A program made the position numbers and the translations under genes. A DNA stretch of 64,000 nucleotides from Aselliscus stoliczkanus (Eukaryota > Chordata > Mammalia > Chiroptera > Hipposideridae). The notes beneath the pieces are model-generated. The model worked only from the letters and a program-made list of their open reading frames with translations. It was not told the DNA's origin and searched no databases. The stretch's first letter is position 1. Each line of letters begins with the position of its first letter. This document shows positions 1-10,330 of the stretch, one piece after another. The stretch spans positions 3,434,001 to 3,498,000 of the forward strand of contig CM066727.1 in NCBI GenBank assembly GCA_033961575.1. The letters run 5' to 3'.

Positions 1-755
1 ATTCGATATTGTTAATTTGTCCCCTAAATTAATCTACAAATCCAATGCGATCTCAATCACAATCCTAGAAAGCTATTTTGTAGATATCGACAAACTGACA
101 GCAAAGTTTATGTGCAGAGGCAAAACTCTAGAATTACAGACACAATAGTGAAGAAGAACAAAGGTGGAGGACTGACACTATCAAATTTCAAGACTTACTC
201 TAAAGCTTCATTAATCAAGATGGTACAGTATTGGTAAATGAGTAGAGACATAGATCAATAGAACACAAAAGGTGGTCCAAAAATAGACCCACAAAACACA
301 GTCAACCAACCCTTGAAAAAAAGCACAAAAGCAATTCAATGAAAACAGGAAGGTTTTTCAACAAATGATGCTGGAAAACTTATATATCTCTATTAAAAGA
401 AAAAAAACAAAACCTAAAATGAGACCCAATATCTTTCACAAAATCTAACCCCATATACCTCACAGCAGTAAATATAAAATCAATGTTATAAAACTCCTAG
501 GAGGAAATATAGTGGTCCTGAATTTGGTGATAAATTTTTAGATACAATACCCAAAGCCCAATCAATGAAAGGAAACATCGATGGGTTGGGCTTTATTAAA
601 ATAAAAACATTCCCTGCAAAAGTTACTGTCAAGAGAATCAAAACAGAAGCAATGAACTGGGAAAAATATTTTTAACACACATATCTTATAAAGGATTGTA
701 TCTGAAGTGTACAAATAACTCTTAAAATTAAACAAGAATTAAAAAATGGACAGAG

Positions 756-878
756 GGCCGGCCAAGTGGCACGGTGGTTAAGCACTGGCTTCGGAAGCCA
801 GCGGTCCCGGTTCGGTCCCACATATGAGGGCCAGTGACACTGCTCTCAAAAAAAAATAAAAAAATAAAAATAAAAAGC
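756..878 (+). mobile_element. Short tRNA-derived SINE (head + A-rich tail)
   Basis: The head is GGCCGGCCAAGTGGCACGG, with a pol III A-box-like GTGGTTAAGC and a B-box-like GGTTCGGTCCC. It then reads GAGGGCCAGTGACACTGC and ends in an A-rich tail with AAAATAAAA units. An 8-bp target-site duplication, GGACAGAG, flanks it exactly at 748-755 and 879-886. It inserted into the surrounding L1, so it is younger than that L1. The body is about 95 bp, the short form of this SINE family. Confidence 0.93.
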
Positions 879-1429
879 GGACAGAGACCTAAACGGATGC
901 CTCACCGAGAAAATATAGAGATAGCCAACACATATATGAAAAAGAGCTCAACATCATTTGTCATGAGGGAAATGGAAATTAGTACAATGAGGTTCTATTA
1001 CACAGCTATTAGAACGCATTAAAAAGTAAAATGACAATAAACGTTGCTGGCAATGATGAACAGAAACTCATTCATCCCTGGTGGAGATGCAGAATGGTAC
1101 AGCCATGTTGAAAGACGCGTTGGCAATGTCTTACAAACCTGTACACTCTTACCATGCAGTACAGCAATCACATTCCGGGGTATGTTTCAACTGATTTGAA
1201 AAATTACGTTCCAATGGAAACCAGCACATGAACATATCTAGCACTTTTATTGTAACGGACAAAACTGGAAGCAACCAAGATTCCCGTCAATGGGTGAAAG
1301 AATAAGCAAACTGAACTACCTTGTATAACGGAATAGGATTAAACAATGAGGAAGCACGAGCTCCCCAGCTCCAGCAAGACATGGGTGAGTCCTTACGCAT
1401 AAAACTAAGGTCGTTTGAAATGCTACCCC

Positions 1430-1795
1430 ACTGCATTTATATTTGGAGTGCTGTAGGCTGGGTGGCTTAAACAGTAGGCATTTATGGACCACGGTTCTGG
1501 AGGCTGGGCAGCCCAAGGTTAAAATGCTGGCAGACTCAGTGTATGGTGAGAGCCAGCCGACTTTTCCCTGAGTCCTCACAGGGCAGAGAGCAGACAGCAA
1601 TCCAGCGTTGTGTCTGTTCTTAGCACTAGGGCCCTGTCTCTGTTTAACTGATCCCATTCATGAAAGTCCCAGATTCATGACCTAGTCAGCTAACAACCTC
1701 CCACCTCCTGACACCATCACCCTGTGGCTTAGGATTTCAGCAGAGTGTTGAAGGAACACAAACACCTAGCCCATTAAAATGACATTCTACAAAAG
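1430..1795 (-). mobile_element. MaLR-type solo LTR (MLT1/MST-like), inverted
   Basis: On the plus strand it reads GGCTGGGTGGCTTAAACAG, GGTTCTGGAGGCTGGG, GTCCTCACAGGGCAGAG, then ACCTCCCACCTCCTGACACC and GGATTTCAGC. These are the reverse complement of the 3'-to-5' order of MaLR LTRs (MLT1/MST group). No internal retroviral sequence is beside it, so it is an old solo LTR or LTR fragment. It interrupts L1 3' UTR sequence. Boundaries are approximate to about 20 bp. Confidence 0.72.
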
Positions 1796-1833
1796 GCCAA
1801 CTATAGACGTAGTGAATGTATTAGGGTTGCCAG

Positions 1834-1835
<2 letters not shown>

Positions 1836-1870
<35 letters not shown>
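1836..1870 (+). repeat. (GT)n microsatellite
   Basis: About 17 uninterrupted GT units inside the L1 3' UTR, directly after GGTTGCCAGGG. A degenerate extension (TATGCGTGTGGGGG) follows. It probably grew from the G/T-rich stretch that normally occupies this place in L1 3' UTRs. Confidence 0.95.
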
Positions 1871-1874
<4 letters not shown>

Positions 1875-2100
1875 CGTGTGGGGGATGGTGTGGTTACTAA
1901 GTGAAATACAAAGGAAATTTTTGGACAATGAAACTATTCTGTGTGATACTATAATAGTGGGTGCATGATGCTAAGTGTCAAAACCCATTGAAATTTACAG
2001 AATAATGAGTGAAACTTAAAGTACTTAAATTTCAAAATGTCATTGTTTTCCTCATGGGAGGTATGGACAACAAATATATATATGAATTGAACAATAAAGT

Positions 2101-2510
2101 AAATGGGTGATGGATGGTAAGTCTGGATTCTTTTTGTTGGAGGGGCAGCTTTCAGAAAAGCAATGACAGGAGGCTACCATGGCACACGTGTCAATGGGTT
2201 AGAGTCACAGACATCAGTGCGCACTCATATACAGCTTAATATCGAGATGGTTGCATATAGAAACACTTCTCAATATATGTATATGCCAATCTTTGATTCA
2301 AGTATATGTTTTCTTGCTTTGTCAGATGAGGCGGTCCAGAAATAACAAACTCCCAGTAGCAACAAGCACTGAGATCTTATATTCCCCAATAAAAGGAACC
2401 AGGGCTCCTCACAGAAATGCCTGATGCTGGGGATGAGACAGGAAATATTCAAATGAGCCTGGAGCATCTGATAGTGCCCCAAAGTAAGGAAGTGCTCAAA
2501 ATGAGTGTGT
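2101..2510. other. Unassigned spacer
   Basis: I recognise no gene or repeat family with confidence. The stretch 2400-2510 may be the start of the old L1 3' UTR that resumes after the CA array, because both end-pieces share the CTCAAAA / ACAACTGAACAA style of text seen near 9090. Short frames here are broken and lack codon bias. Confidence 0.5.
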
Positions 2511-3049
2511 GTGCACACTCACACACACACTCACACACATTCATACACTCACACATACACACATTCACACACTCACACACACACTCACACACATTCACAC
2601 ACACACGTACACACATTCAGACACACACTCACACACACTCAGTGTCACACACACACTCACATACTCACATAGTGTCACACACTCACACACTCACACATTC
2701 ACACTCACACACTCACACATATTCACACACACTCACACACTCACACACACTCACACACAGTCACACACACTCACACAGTCCACACACACTCACACACAGT
2801 CACACACTTCTACACACACAATCACACACATACATACACACAGTCACACATACACTCACAGTCACACATATAGTCACACACACTCACACAGCCCACACAC
2901 ACTCACACACAGTCACACACTTCCACACACACACACTCACATACTCACACACACAGTCACACATATACTCACACACTCACACATATAGTCACACACACAC
3001 TCACACAGTCACTCACACAGCCACAAACACACACTCACACATACACAGA
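2511..3049 (+). repeat. 540-bp CA-rich compound array, TCACACAC-type units
   Basis: The array is built almost only of CA dinucleotides punctuated by T or GT, giving units such as CACACT, CACACAGT, CACATA and CACACATT. A segment with CACAGTCCACACACAC / CACACTTC recurs at about 2770-2815 and 2885-2925, so longer blocks were duplicated inside the array. Two overlapping open frames of 159 and 220 codons run through it, coding only His-Thr-Ser dipeptide runs. They are by-products of the repeat and not genes. Confidence 0.95.
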
Positions 3050-3895
3050 TGCGGGCTGAGACACATAGGGGACAACTGAACAAAATCTGAATAGCCAAAG
3101 CTGGAATAGTCAGGCCCACAAAAATACATAAGGTATCATTGGATTACAAATCCAAAGTATAATAAACGTCCATTAAGCCACAGTGATAGAAATTACTGAG
3201 TATTTGTAACTGGGGGAGAATAGAAGTCTCCTATGTAGCGGAGTTGCACAGTTTATAGGGCTACGTCACCATCAGAGTGCCAGCTAACTCCTTACCCTGT
3301 GAGGGTGGGCTTTGCATAATGACTTCCTTCTGAAGAGAACAATTCTGGAAACCGGGAGAAAGGAATAATTTCACAGTGAAGAAAACTGACAAATTCAGCC
3401 TCACCTCGGTGACCAAGGTCACCATCGACAGTGATGATCCCAGGATGGGATGGGAATGTCACCTTACCTCTGATCCTCCCCCCAGTTTAATCACGAGAGA
3501 AACATCAGATATCTCTGAATCATGGGACAGTTTGCCCACATGCCTGAGCGCCCCTCCAAATTGTCCATCACCAACGACGAGGAAATTCAAAAGCTGTCAC
3601 AGCCAAGAGACTGAGGAGACACGATAACTACATATGTAATGGAATATGGGAAACTGTGTGGGACCCTGGGACAGAAAAATGTTATTAGGTAAAAGCAAAA
3701 ATAAAACAAAGTCTGACTAAATCATGGACTTTAGCTACAATGTATTAATGTAGGTTTATGAATTGTGACAAATGGGCCTTACTCATATACAGTGTCAGTA
3801 ACAGGAAACTCCCTTTGGGCTATATGGGAATTCTGTTTTACCCTCACGATTTTTCTGTAAGTCTCAAGCTATTTTGACATTAAAAAAATAAAATA
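3050..3895 (+). mobile_element. Old L1 3' UTR with remnant A-rich end
   Basis: Ordered phrases match the long 3' UTR of old L1M-class elements: GACCAAGGTCACCATCGAC near 3412, GAAACATCAGATA near 3500, AGCTGTCACAGCCAAGAGAC near 3590, GGGACCCTGGGACAG near 3660, and the end TTTTTCTGTAAGTCTCAAGC at 3850-3870 followed by an A-rich tail. The copy at 9051-10330 carries the same order of blocks. No reading frame survives. Subfamily not resolved. Confidence 0.65.
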
Positions 3896-5085
3896 CAACT
3901 GTCCAGAAAATGAAGCGCCAGGGTCTCTTCATTAATTTCTTCATTCATGGAAGAAATTAGAAGTTCTTTCCATAAAAAGGCAATAGGAAAATATCACTGA
4001 GGTATATCGTCCAAGTATTGACATATGCAACAGAGATTCAGCTAATATGATGTAACCCAAGTTCCATCATGTAACAAGATGTCACAGCAGAGACTTAAAC
4101 AACAGCACAGCGGCTAATGACATTATCAATAAATCATTCCACCTTCCTCACCATGAGGTCCGTGTCCTCATAGTCTCAAGATCGAAGAATCACAGAGAAA
4201 GTCCTGGAGAGAAGGAAAATACAAGGAAAGGCAGGAGGCCAACGCCAGGTGAGCATATCATTGTTTCCCAGATGCCCTCCAACACACCTACTCAGTAGCT
4301 CCCCACCGGCCTCAGGGACAGATTTTTTTTTTTTCCTCCAGATAAACTATGTAAGAATGTGCTTCAAAAATCCAAAAGGGCTCCCAAAATCAGGTTGTTT
4401 TTGTTTGTTTGCTGTTTTCTTTTTGTGTAAAGCTGGCCACATCACCTCTCTGAGTATGCCGAAGTTGCCGTCAGTGAAGAGGGGAGCAGGTGTAGGCGCT
4501 GAGGGACGAATGGAAGTGTCTACCACTATTTATCTTTGCACATTGACCACAGAGAAAACACAGAGAAATAAACAGCCGTGTAAGTTATGCTCATATAGCA
4601 TTTCTAGTGGGCTGCCTCTTAGGATAAAGATCCCATGCATACTCCCCCTCAAAGGTTATATTTAAAGTTCTTTTTTAATTGGTCAAGAAATCAAAATTTC
4701 ATCACAATATTCAGCTACCTTATGATGAGACCTGTGCCAACCCATGGCTGTGCCTGGGTCGCCCACGACCAAATGGGGCTCAGTTGCCAATGATAGGATT
4801 TGTGGTAGACCCTCACCAGACCTGGAAAACTTCCTTCTACACCAGAGACTTTTAAACATGTTTTTTTTTTTTTTTTGTTACTTTGCTGGAACAACTTCTA
4901 CTAACAATATACCCATCTTTATTTAAGGGAAATTTTACAAATATCAGACACCCCTGATTACTGAGCAAACCTCAGCACCAACTGGGCTAAAACTTGTGGG
5001 GAAAAAGCAGAGGTAGTGTTTTTGTCTCTGTTTTTTATGGGGTTCTGGGATGGCTATTCACTGCAACTTCTAAGGGGCTAGAAGA
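3896..5085. other. Unassigned spacer with two poly-T tracts
   Basis: No gene or confident repeat is seen. Poly-T tracts lie at 4323-4335 and 4861-4876. A G/T-rich stretch, TTGTTTTTGTTTGTTTGC, is near 4398. The longest frame, 138 codons from 4249, starts in low-complexity Ser/Pro-rich text and crosses the first poly-T tract. It shows no domain. Confidence 0.6.
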
Positions 5086-5260
5086 AAAGACATCAGCGCT
5101 CAAGAAATGTGCGTTTAAATCCCACACCTGCCGCTACCTAGCTACATGATACGTGATTTAGGGACATCACTTCCACACTTTTTCTCAGTTCACCCATGAA
5201 GGACATACAGATTCCGGGCCTGGGTTTCCACTCTGTAAAATGATGGCAACTATCCTGTCA
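5086..5260 (+). mobile_element. MIR SINE relic
   Basis: The order is typical of MIR: TTTAAATCCCACACCTGC, GCTACCTAGCTACATGA, GATTTAGGGACATCACTTCC, then CTCAGTTCACCCATG and CTGTAAAATGATGG. It is heavily diverged and has no target-site duplication, as expected for this ancient mammalian tRNA-derived family. Confidence 0.75.
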
Positions 5261-5953
5261 TTGGTTATAAAGTATAGCTTTGTTCATGAGATTTCTACCA
5301 AGGCCAACAATAACTCATTAGCCTGCAATGTGTTCATTGATTAGTCTTTAGACTTAAAATTAACCTGAAATGCACAATCTAGCAACGTCCTACCTATCTG
5401 TGGTTCTAGTTCTCAGAAATTTATTAGTTGCAAAGCTTGTCCAACAAACTGTAATTAAGAAAATTGTTGCTTTGGATTCTTACTTCCAACTCTGTGCATT
5501 TGCACAGAACATTATACCCAGTAGTCTTTCTTTCCGCTCATTCTCTGTGCCTTAAATACACCTCACTAGGAAAATTTTAAAGTCCTTTAAGTTTGCTGTG
5601 GCTGAGACAACTAGTTGTTCGTTCCTTCTTCCTCCTGGACCAACTAGATGACATCTCCTGCCCTCCATGACGGTTATATGTAGCCATGTCCCCGATTCCT
5701 AGAGAATGTAACATGAGCAACAGGGCCGGTGCCCAGCTGGGCATGGCTCCCATGAACCACAGCCATTGTTGTGCCTCTTTTCATGTGCCAGCGGCATGCA
5801 AAATGGTGTCAAGATCTTATAGGAAGTCAGAGCCACAACATGGGGGGAGTCCAGGCCCATATCACCCTGAGGCAGTATAGATCTCAGCTTGTGTTTGGAG
5901 CCCTTGTAAATGTGCAGATCTAATTTCAAAAAAAAAAAAAAAAAAAGAGTTCT
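5261..5953. other. Unassigned spacer ending in an A18 tract
   Basis: No gene is recognised. A run of 18 A lies at 5929-5946 just before the SINE. It could be the tail of an older, unrecognised retrocopy covering roughly 5690-5928, or the A-rich target that attracted the SINE. Confidence 0.5.
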
Positions 5954-6058
5954 GGGCCAGCCGAGTGGTGCGGTGGTTGAGAGCTGGCTTGGGACGTCGG
6001 CGGCCCAGGTTCGGATCCCACATGTGGGGGCCAGTGACACTGCCCTCAAAAAAAAAAA
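5954..6058 (+). mobile_element. Short tRNA-derived SINE
   Basis: Head GGGCCAGCCGAGTGGTGCGG, B-box-like GGTTCGGATCCC, GGGCCAGTGACACTGCCC and an A11 tail. It inserted directly behind an A-rich stretch. The target-site duplication is imperfect (AAAGAGTTC before, AAATGAGCTC after), which suggests some age. Confidence 0.9.
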
Positions 6059-6279
6059 TGAGCTCATCTTAGCTACTATACTTTGATGTGATTACAATTA
6101 ATAACTCGAAAGCTGAGCTACCATACTTTTTCTTCTCCATCTAACTTTACCCTCATATGAAGAAATGCAGATTTTCTGAGGTTGTATTAGTCGCTCTTCT
6201 AGAATGCCCTAGAAGAACCCCAAACTAGCATCAAATCACTTACAATGCTCTGCTCTCTGTTTACTTTTCTCTCTGCCCA

Positions 6280-6425
6280 ACAGACTACACATTTGCTGAG
6301 AGTAGAAACAAAGGCTCATTTAGTTTTTATCCTCAACTCCTTAGAATTTCTTACCTTGTGAATACTTGGCCAAAGGGTCAATAGGTGTCTGTTGAATGAG
6401 TAAATCAATGAGGGAAAGAATGAAC
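6280..6425 (+). mobile_element. L2 LINE 3' end relic
   Basis: The order resembles L2 3' ends: CTGAGAGTAGAAACAAAGGC, TATCCTCAACTCCTTAGAA, CAATAGGTGTCTGTTGAATGA, then GTAAATCAATGAGGG. It is short and diverged, and no frame remains. Confidence 0.6.
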
Positions 6426-6719
6426 TGTACCACTATATTTTTTGAGCATTTTATTCTTGAATGTCTTTCCCAGCTTGCCAACCATTCTCTAAGCCAAATC
6501 TCACATGCTACCTACTCTTGAACCTGAAACAGGTGGAAGTCTTACCTCCTCTGCTAGTACTATCCTCTCCATTTATCTCTGCTACAAATGTCATCTTGTG
6601 TTACTAGCCTGTACTTATTCCCAAAAGATAATGAAATATGAATCAAACAGATTGTTGTTCAGCAGATGGATGAAGAACATAGCATACCTCACACTGAAGA
6701 ACCCTAACCAGTTAGGGAT

Positions 6720-6800
6720 AAGGTAGTCACGGGCTGAGATACTGGAGGTTAGGACTTCAACATATGAATTTGGGGGGACATAATACAGCCCATAACATTA
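6720..6800 (-). mobile_element. MaLR-type LTR end fragment, inverted
   Basis: GGAGGTTAGGACTTCAACAT, ATGAATTTGGGGGGACATAA and ACAGCCCATAACATTAAC are the reverse complement of the 5' end of MLT1/MST-type LTRs. Only about 80 bp remain. Confidence 0.65.
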
Positions 6801-7311
6801 ACTTAATTGAAGTATCTACACATACTCTAAGCAGTATTTTAAAGCAAGCTGGTTATCCTTTAAAATGTGTGAAACATTTCCAAGATTCTTAAGGGAATGG
6901 AAGAAAGGAGTATCTATTTCCATGTACGTTTGGATCATGCCTAATAATAAATATAAACTTTTTAATTTTGTAATTAAATTATTTAGATAGGTTTAACTAA
7001 AGAGAAAATCCAATATAATACTGTTTCAGTAAGGATGATTCAAAGTGTTCACCTGTCTGTATCTTTAGCAATTTTCAGGGAGATAATTTGCCCTGTGACC
7101 CCAGTTCTCTGATGGATCTAAGAAAAGTGGTTGATTTTCAGTTTTTTTTGTCCTTTTTCTTATTGCCAGAACAGGCCTGACATCGTCCCTACTCTTTGGC
7201 CCAGAAACAGTAAGTCTATTAATGTACATTTAGGTGCAATTTAAAATTAAATTATTTTTGCTGAAAATTATGTCATCCATAATCTTTATGGATAACAGTG
7301 TCTTTTAAAAT
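6801..7311. other. Unassigned AT-rich spacer
   Basis: No gene or confident repeat is recognised. Moderately AT-rich unique-looking sequence. Confidence 0.5.
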
Positions 7312-7321
7312 TATTTGCCTG

Positions 7322-7600
7322 GGGCTCGACCTGGTGGCTCAGTTGGTTAGAGTGTGTGCTCTTAAAAAGGTTGCCGGTTCGACTCCCATATGGGATGGTG
7401 GTCTATGCCCCCTACAACTAGATTAAGGATGGCAATGGGACTTGGAGTTGAGCTTGTGCCCTCCACAACTAAGATCGAAGTTCAACAACTTGACTTGGAG
7501 CTGATGGATCCTGGGAAAACACAATGTTCTCTTCCCCAATTCCCTAACACTGTTCCCTTCCCCAATTCCCCAATACAAAAAAATTTTTTTAAAAAAAATG
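7322..7600 (+). mobile_element. Long SINE with a second tRNA-type head
   Basis: The head differs from the other SINEs here: GGGCTCGACCTGGTGGCTCA, GTTGGTTAGAGTGTGTGC and the B-box-like GGTTGCCGGTTCGACTCCC. The body reads CCCCCTACAACTAGA and CCTCCACAACTAAGATCG, and the tail is CCCCAATTCCCCAATAC plus A/T runs. The tail contains a tandem duplication of a CCCCAATTCCC module. An exact 10-bp target-site duplication, TATTTGCCTG, sits at 7312-7321 and 7601-7610. This head-and-tail layout is my main reason for suggesting a rhinolophoid bat. Confidence 0.9.
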
Positions 7601-7610
7601 TATTTGCCTG

Positions 7611-8670
7611 TTTTTCTCAATAGGTTGTTTTCTTATTTTTGAATTTTGATAATTTATTATAATTTCTTAAGTCTATTCTTAAATGTTTGGTTTTCAGAAA
7701 GTTTTTCCTAGTCTGAGTCTTTTCCTTCCTTTTCTCAACAGTCTTGTCGGGAGGGCACGTGTTCTTCACACTCGTGAAACCTAATGTATCAAGTTGTGTA
7801 TTTATGGATCTTGGTTTTGGCCTTGTATCTAACAAACATCTGCTTAAATCAGGGTCATAAATGTATTGTCCCACGTTTCCTTCTGGAGTTTTACAGTGTT
7901 ACATTTTGAACTTAGGTTTGTGGTCCATCTGAGCTGGCCTTTTGTGCATGGCATCGAACATTAACGTTTTATGTTTGCATATGGATATCTAGCCTCATTT
8001 GTGGAAAACTCAACTTCCCCACTGAATTGCCTTTGTGTGTTTTTCAAATCTCAGTTGTCCGTTTATATCTATGTCCATTTCTGAAATTTTTCTTCTGCTT
8101 CACTGATCTATTGTGTTTATCTTTACATGAATACCACAGTGACTTGAGTAATTCAGCTTTATAATGACTTAGAATTAGGCAGTTTTAGTCAGCCTACTTT
8201 GTTGTTCTTTTTCAAAAACGGTTTGGCTATTCTAGACGCTCTGAATTTCCGTATAAATTTTAGACTCAGTTTGTCAGGTTTTACAAAAAACAAAACAAAA
8301 CAAAAACCTGCCATAATATTACTAGAGATTGCATTGAATTTATCGCTCAAATTGGGCAAAACTGATTTCCTAACTATATTTCATCGTCTGACTCATGAAC
8401 ACTGGATACCTTTCCATGTATTTAGGTTTCCTTTGAGCTCTCTATGCAAAGTTAGGTTGTTTTCAGTTTACAAGTCCTTGAAATATTTTAATTCCTAATA
8501 CTTCATCTCAAAGTAGCTTATTTTTTTGATGCTATAATAAATGGCATTGCTTTTAAATTTCCATCTCTGACTGTAATAGCTTGCCTTTGGAGTTGTAATG
8601 ATGTTTCATGAAAATTCAATCGGTGTGCTCTGCCTTTAGACTTCAGTCTTGCTGAGATCAGACACCTGTT
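7611..8670 (-). mobile_element. L1 LINE ORF2 fragment, inverted
   Basis: On the plus strand it has typical reverse-complement L1 ORF2 text: ATATGGATATCTAGCC, TGTGGAAAACTCAACTTCCC, TTCACTGATCTATTGTGTTT, GTTTGGCTATTCTAGACGC, GAGATTGCATTGAATTTATC and TTTGATGCTATAATAAATGG. This is the segment between the reverse transcriptase domain and the ORF2 middle part. Frames are broken and an A/AC-rich insertion lies near 8285-8308. Confidence 0.8.
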
Positions 8671-9050
8671 TCTCTCTCTGACCCCCTCTGTTCAATGTGC
8701 CAATCAGTTGTGTAAATGAATGGGTGAATGATTAATTTTCTCTTTCATTGCACAAGGATTTTCAGATACTCTGGAATCTGGACAATTGGCGGCATTATTT
8801 TATTCACTCCTCGTGAAAGGGAAGAATCGGTGCCCAGCCCCTCTGCTTAGCCTTGGACTACACGGCCCACAGTTATTATTAACATTGAGTTTCCAATACT
8901 CTAGTTATTACCAAGTTTGGAGAGGGGAAACATTTCAAAGCAATTTAAACTCTGTCTCAGCTTCTATTGAAATATGTGTTCAGGGTATCAGTACAGACAC
9001 AGGAGGGCAGCAAGCCAGAATTCCTCAAGACTCAATTATAACACAGGATG
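8671..9050. other. Unassigned spacer
   Basis: No gene is seen. A 98-codon frame from 8786 has no recognisable domain and no support. Confidence 0.5.
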
Positions 9051-10330
9051 AGTTTGGGATATCTCATAGTTACCTAAAATAAGGATTGCTCAAAAGGGGC
9101 AGAAGCACATGGAGAGGGAATCGAGAAAACAATTGGAAAGAGCTTAAATGGCCAAAACCGGAACAATTTGAGCAACAGATTAAATAACAAAAATACTGGA
9201 TTGTAATCCATAGAATCCAATAAATAGCCATGCATCCATACTGGTAATGGAATAGTTTCAAAGAAATTTTTCAAGAATTAGGAAAATAGGAAACAGCATT
9301 GGCTTTGCACAGTAACATTGTTGCAAGAAAGATCCACTAATGGATGCTAAATTTGTTGAGTGAAAGTTTGAAGAAAAAACCGTATATTTACAGAATCTCT
9401 CTTCCAACATAGGTATTACTTAAAAGATGAAAAAAAAAGCCTTATAATAGAGAAACCTTGCAACATCACTGTAACCAAGCAAACACTTTTATTATCAACA
9501 ATAAAACATTCATATCAGGCACTCTGAGATAACGTACTAGGAAAGGCACATCGCCGTTGTGATATTCTTGTCAAAATTCAAAACCACCATTAAATCATTA
9601 GTAAACACCCATTAAGGGACTTTCTGTCGAATAACAGACCAGTGCTCTTCAAAATGTCAAGGCCATAAAAGAAAGCCCAACCCCAACCCCCAGATCAAAA
9701 ATCTTCATAAGGGTGGAGCGATTGGCATGGATTGGAGAAGACGAAGGTGCCATGATAACTAAATACAATGTGGGACCCTGAATTGGATCCTAGGACAGAA
9801 AAATTGCATTAGGGGAAATCTAGTGACATCTGATTACATTGAGCTGATGACCGCTGTATGGTTAGGTAAGGTAGTGCTGGAGGAGATAACTAGAGGACCT
9901 GACCACTGGTTGGCCAGCCAGCTGGACCTGGCAACCACAGCCCCTTACCCCGACCCCTGCCCTTGGCATGTGCGTCCCCTTGCCTTCCTTGCTCGAGAAG
10001 CTGCCCATGAATGCAGCCCTGAGTTAGTGATGTGGTGTGGAGACGCCTGAGTGGTCCCCCTGACTGAGCAGGGTGACGCCTCTCTCGGTGAATGTGCACA
10101 TTCTGCCAGGCAGGCGTGCGCTCCACCCGCCCCGCGGCCCCCGAGACAAGCCTCCTGTGTAAGCTCCCTTGCTCAGAAAGCTGCCAGCCAGTGTGCACCG
10201 CCCTGCCTCCGTGGCCGGGCCCAGCTAGTGAACCAACAGGTGCTAAACATCTACAAAAGCTGCATGAAGGGGATATGTGAACTCTGTTATTTATGGTAAT
10301 TTTCTGTGAGTCTAAAATTATCTCAAAATA
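9051..10330 (+). mobile_element. Old L1 3' UTR split by a GC-rich block
   Basis: It shares block order with the L1 3' UTR at 3050-3895: text around CCAAAACCGGAACAATTTG, ACTGGATTGTAATCCATAGA, CAGACCAGTGCTCTTCAAAA, TGTCAAGGCCATAAAAG, GTGGGACCCTGAATTGGATC and AGGACAGAAAAATTGCATTA. After the GC-rich block at 9875-10238 it resumes with GCTAAACATCTACAAAAGC and ends TTTTCTGTGAGTCTAAAATT, ATCTCAAAATAG. The L1 text on the two sides of the block is continuous relative to the family layout, so the block is an insertion. Confidence 0.65.
9875..10238. other. GC-rich insertion in L1 3' UTR, possible solo LTR
   Basis: About 364 bp that is far richer in G+C and CpG than its surroundings (CCCGCCCCGCGGCCCCCGAG near 10127). 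It starts near TGCTGGAGG and stops near CCAACA, so it could begin with TG and end with CA like an LTR. The flanks share only GGT, so a 5-bp duplication is weak at best. No polyadenylation signal AATAAA is visible in it. Frames on both strands (75-153 codons) are by-products of high GC. Family unknown. Confidence 0.4.

Larger units (their letters stand above)
1..2100 (+). mobile_element. Old L1 LINE, ORF2 end and 3' UTR, interrupted
   Basis: The sequence reads like the C-terminal part of L1 ORF2 followed by 3' UTR. Around 1-700 it has the usual run of phrases, such as tables of imported calls to RNA-templated ORF2 text (GGTACAGTATTGG, AATAGACCCACAAA) and then the AT-rich 3' segment. Around 1780-2000 it has the L1 3' UTR text GACATTCTACAAAAGGCC, GGTTGCCAGGGG and ACTATAATAGTGG. 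All frames carry many stops, so it is a dead copy. It is split by a SINE at 756-878 and by an inverted LTR at about 1430-1795, and a GT microsatellite grew inside the 3' UTR. The exact subfamily is not assigned. Confidence 0.75.

Noticed and set aside
756..878. tRNA gene calls suggested by A-box and B-box matches in the SINE heads
   Set aside because: The heads lack a complete cloverleaf, are followed by a SINE body and A tail, and are flanked by target-site duplications. They are SINEs, not tRNA genes.
2417..3079. 220- and 159-codon open frames rich in His, Thr and Ser
   Set aside because: They are translations of the CA-rich array. The repeat has no stop in these frames, and no start context or domain supports a gene.
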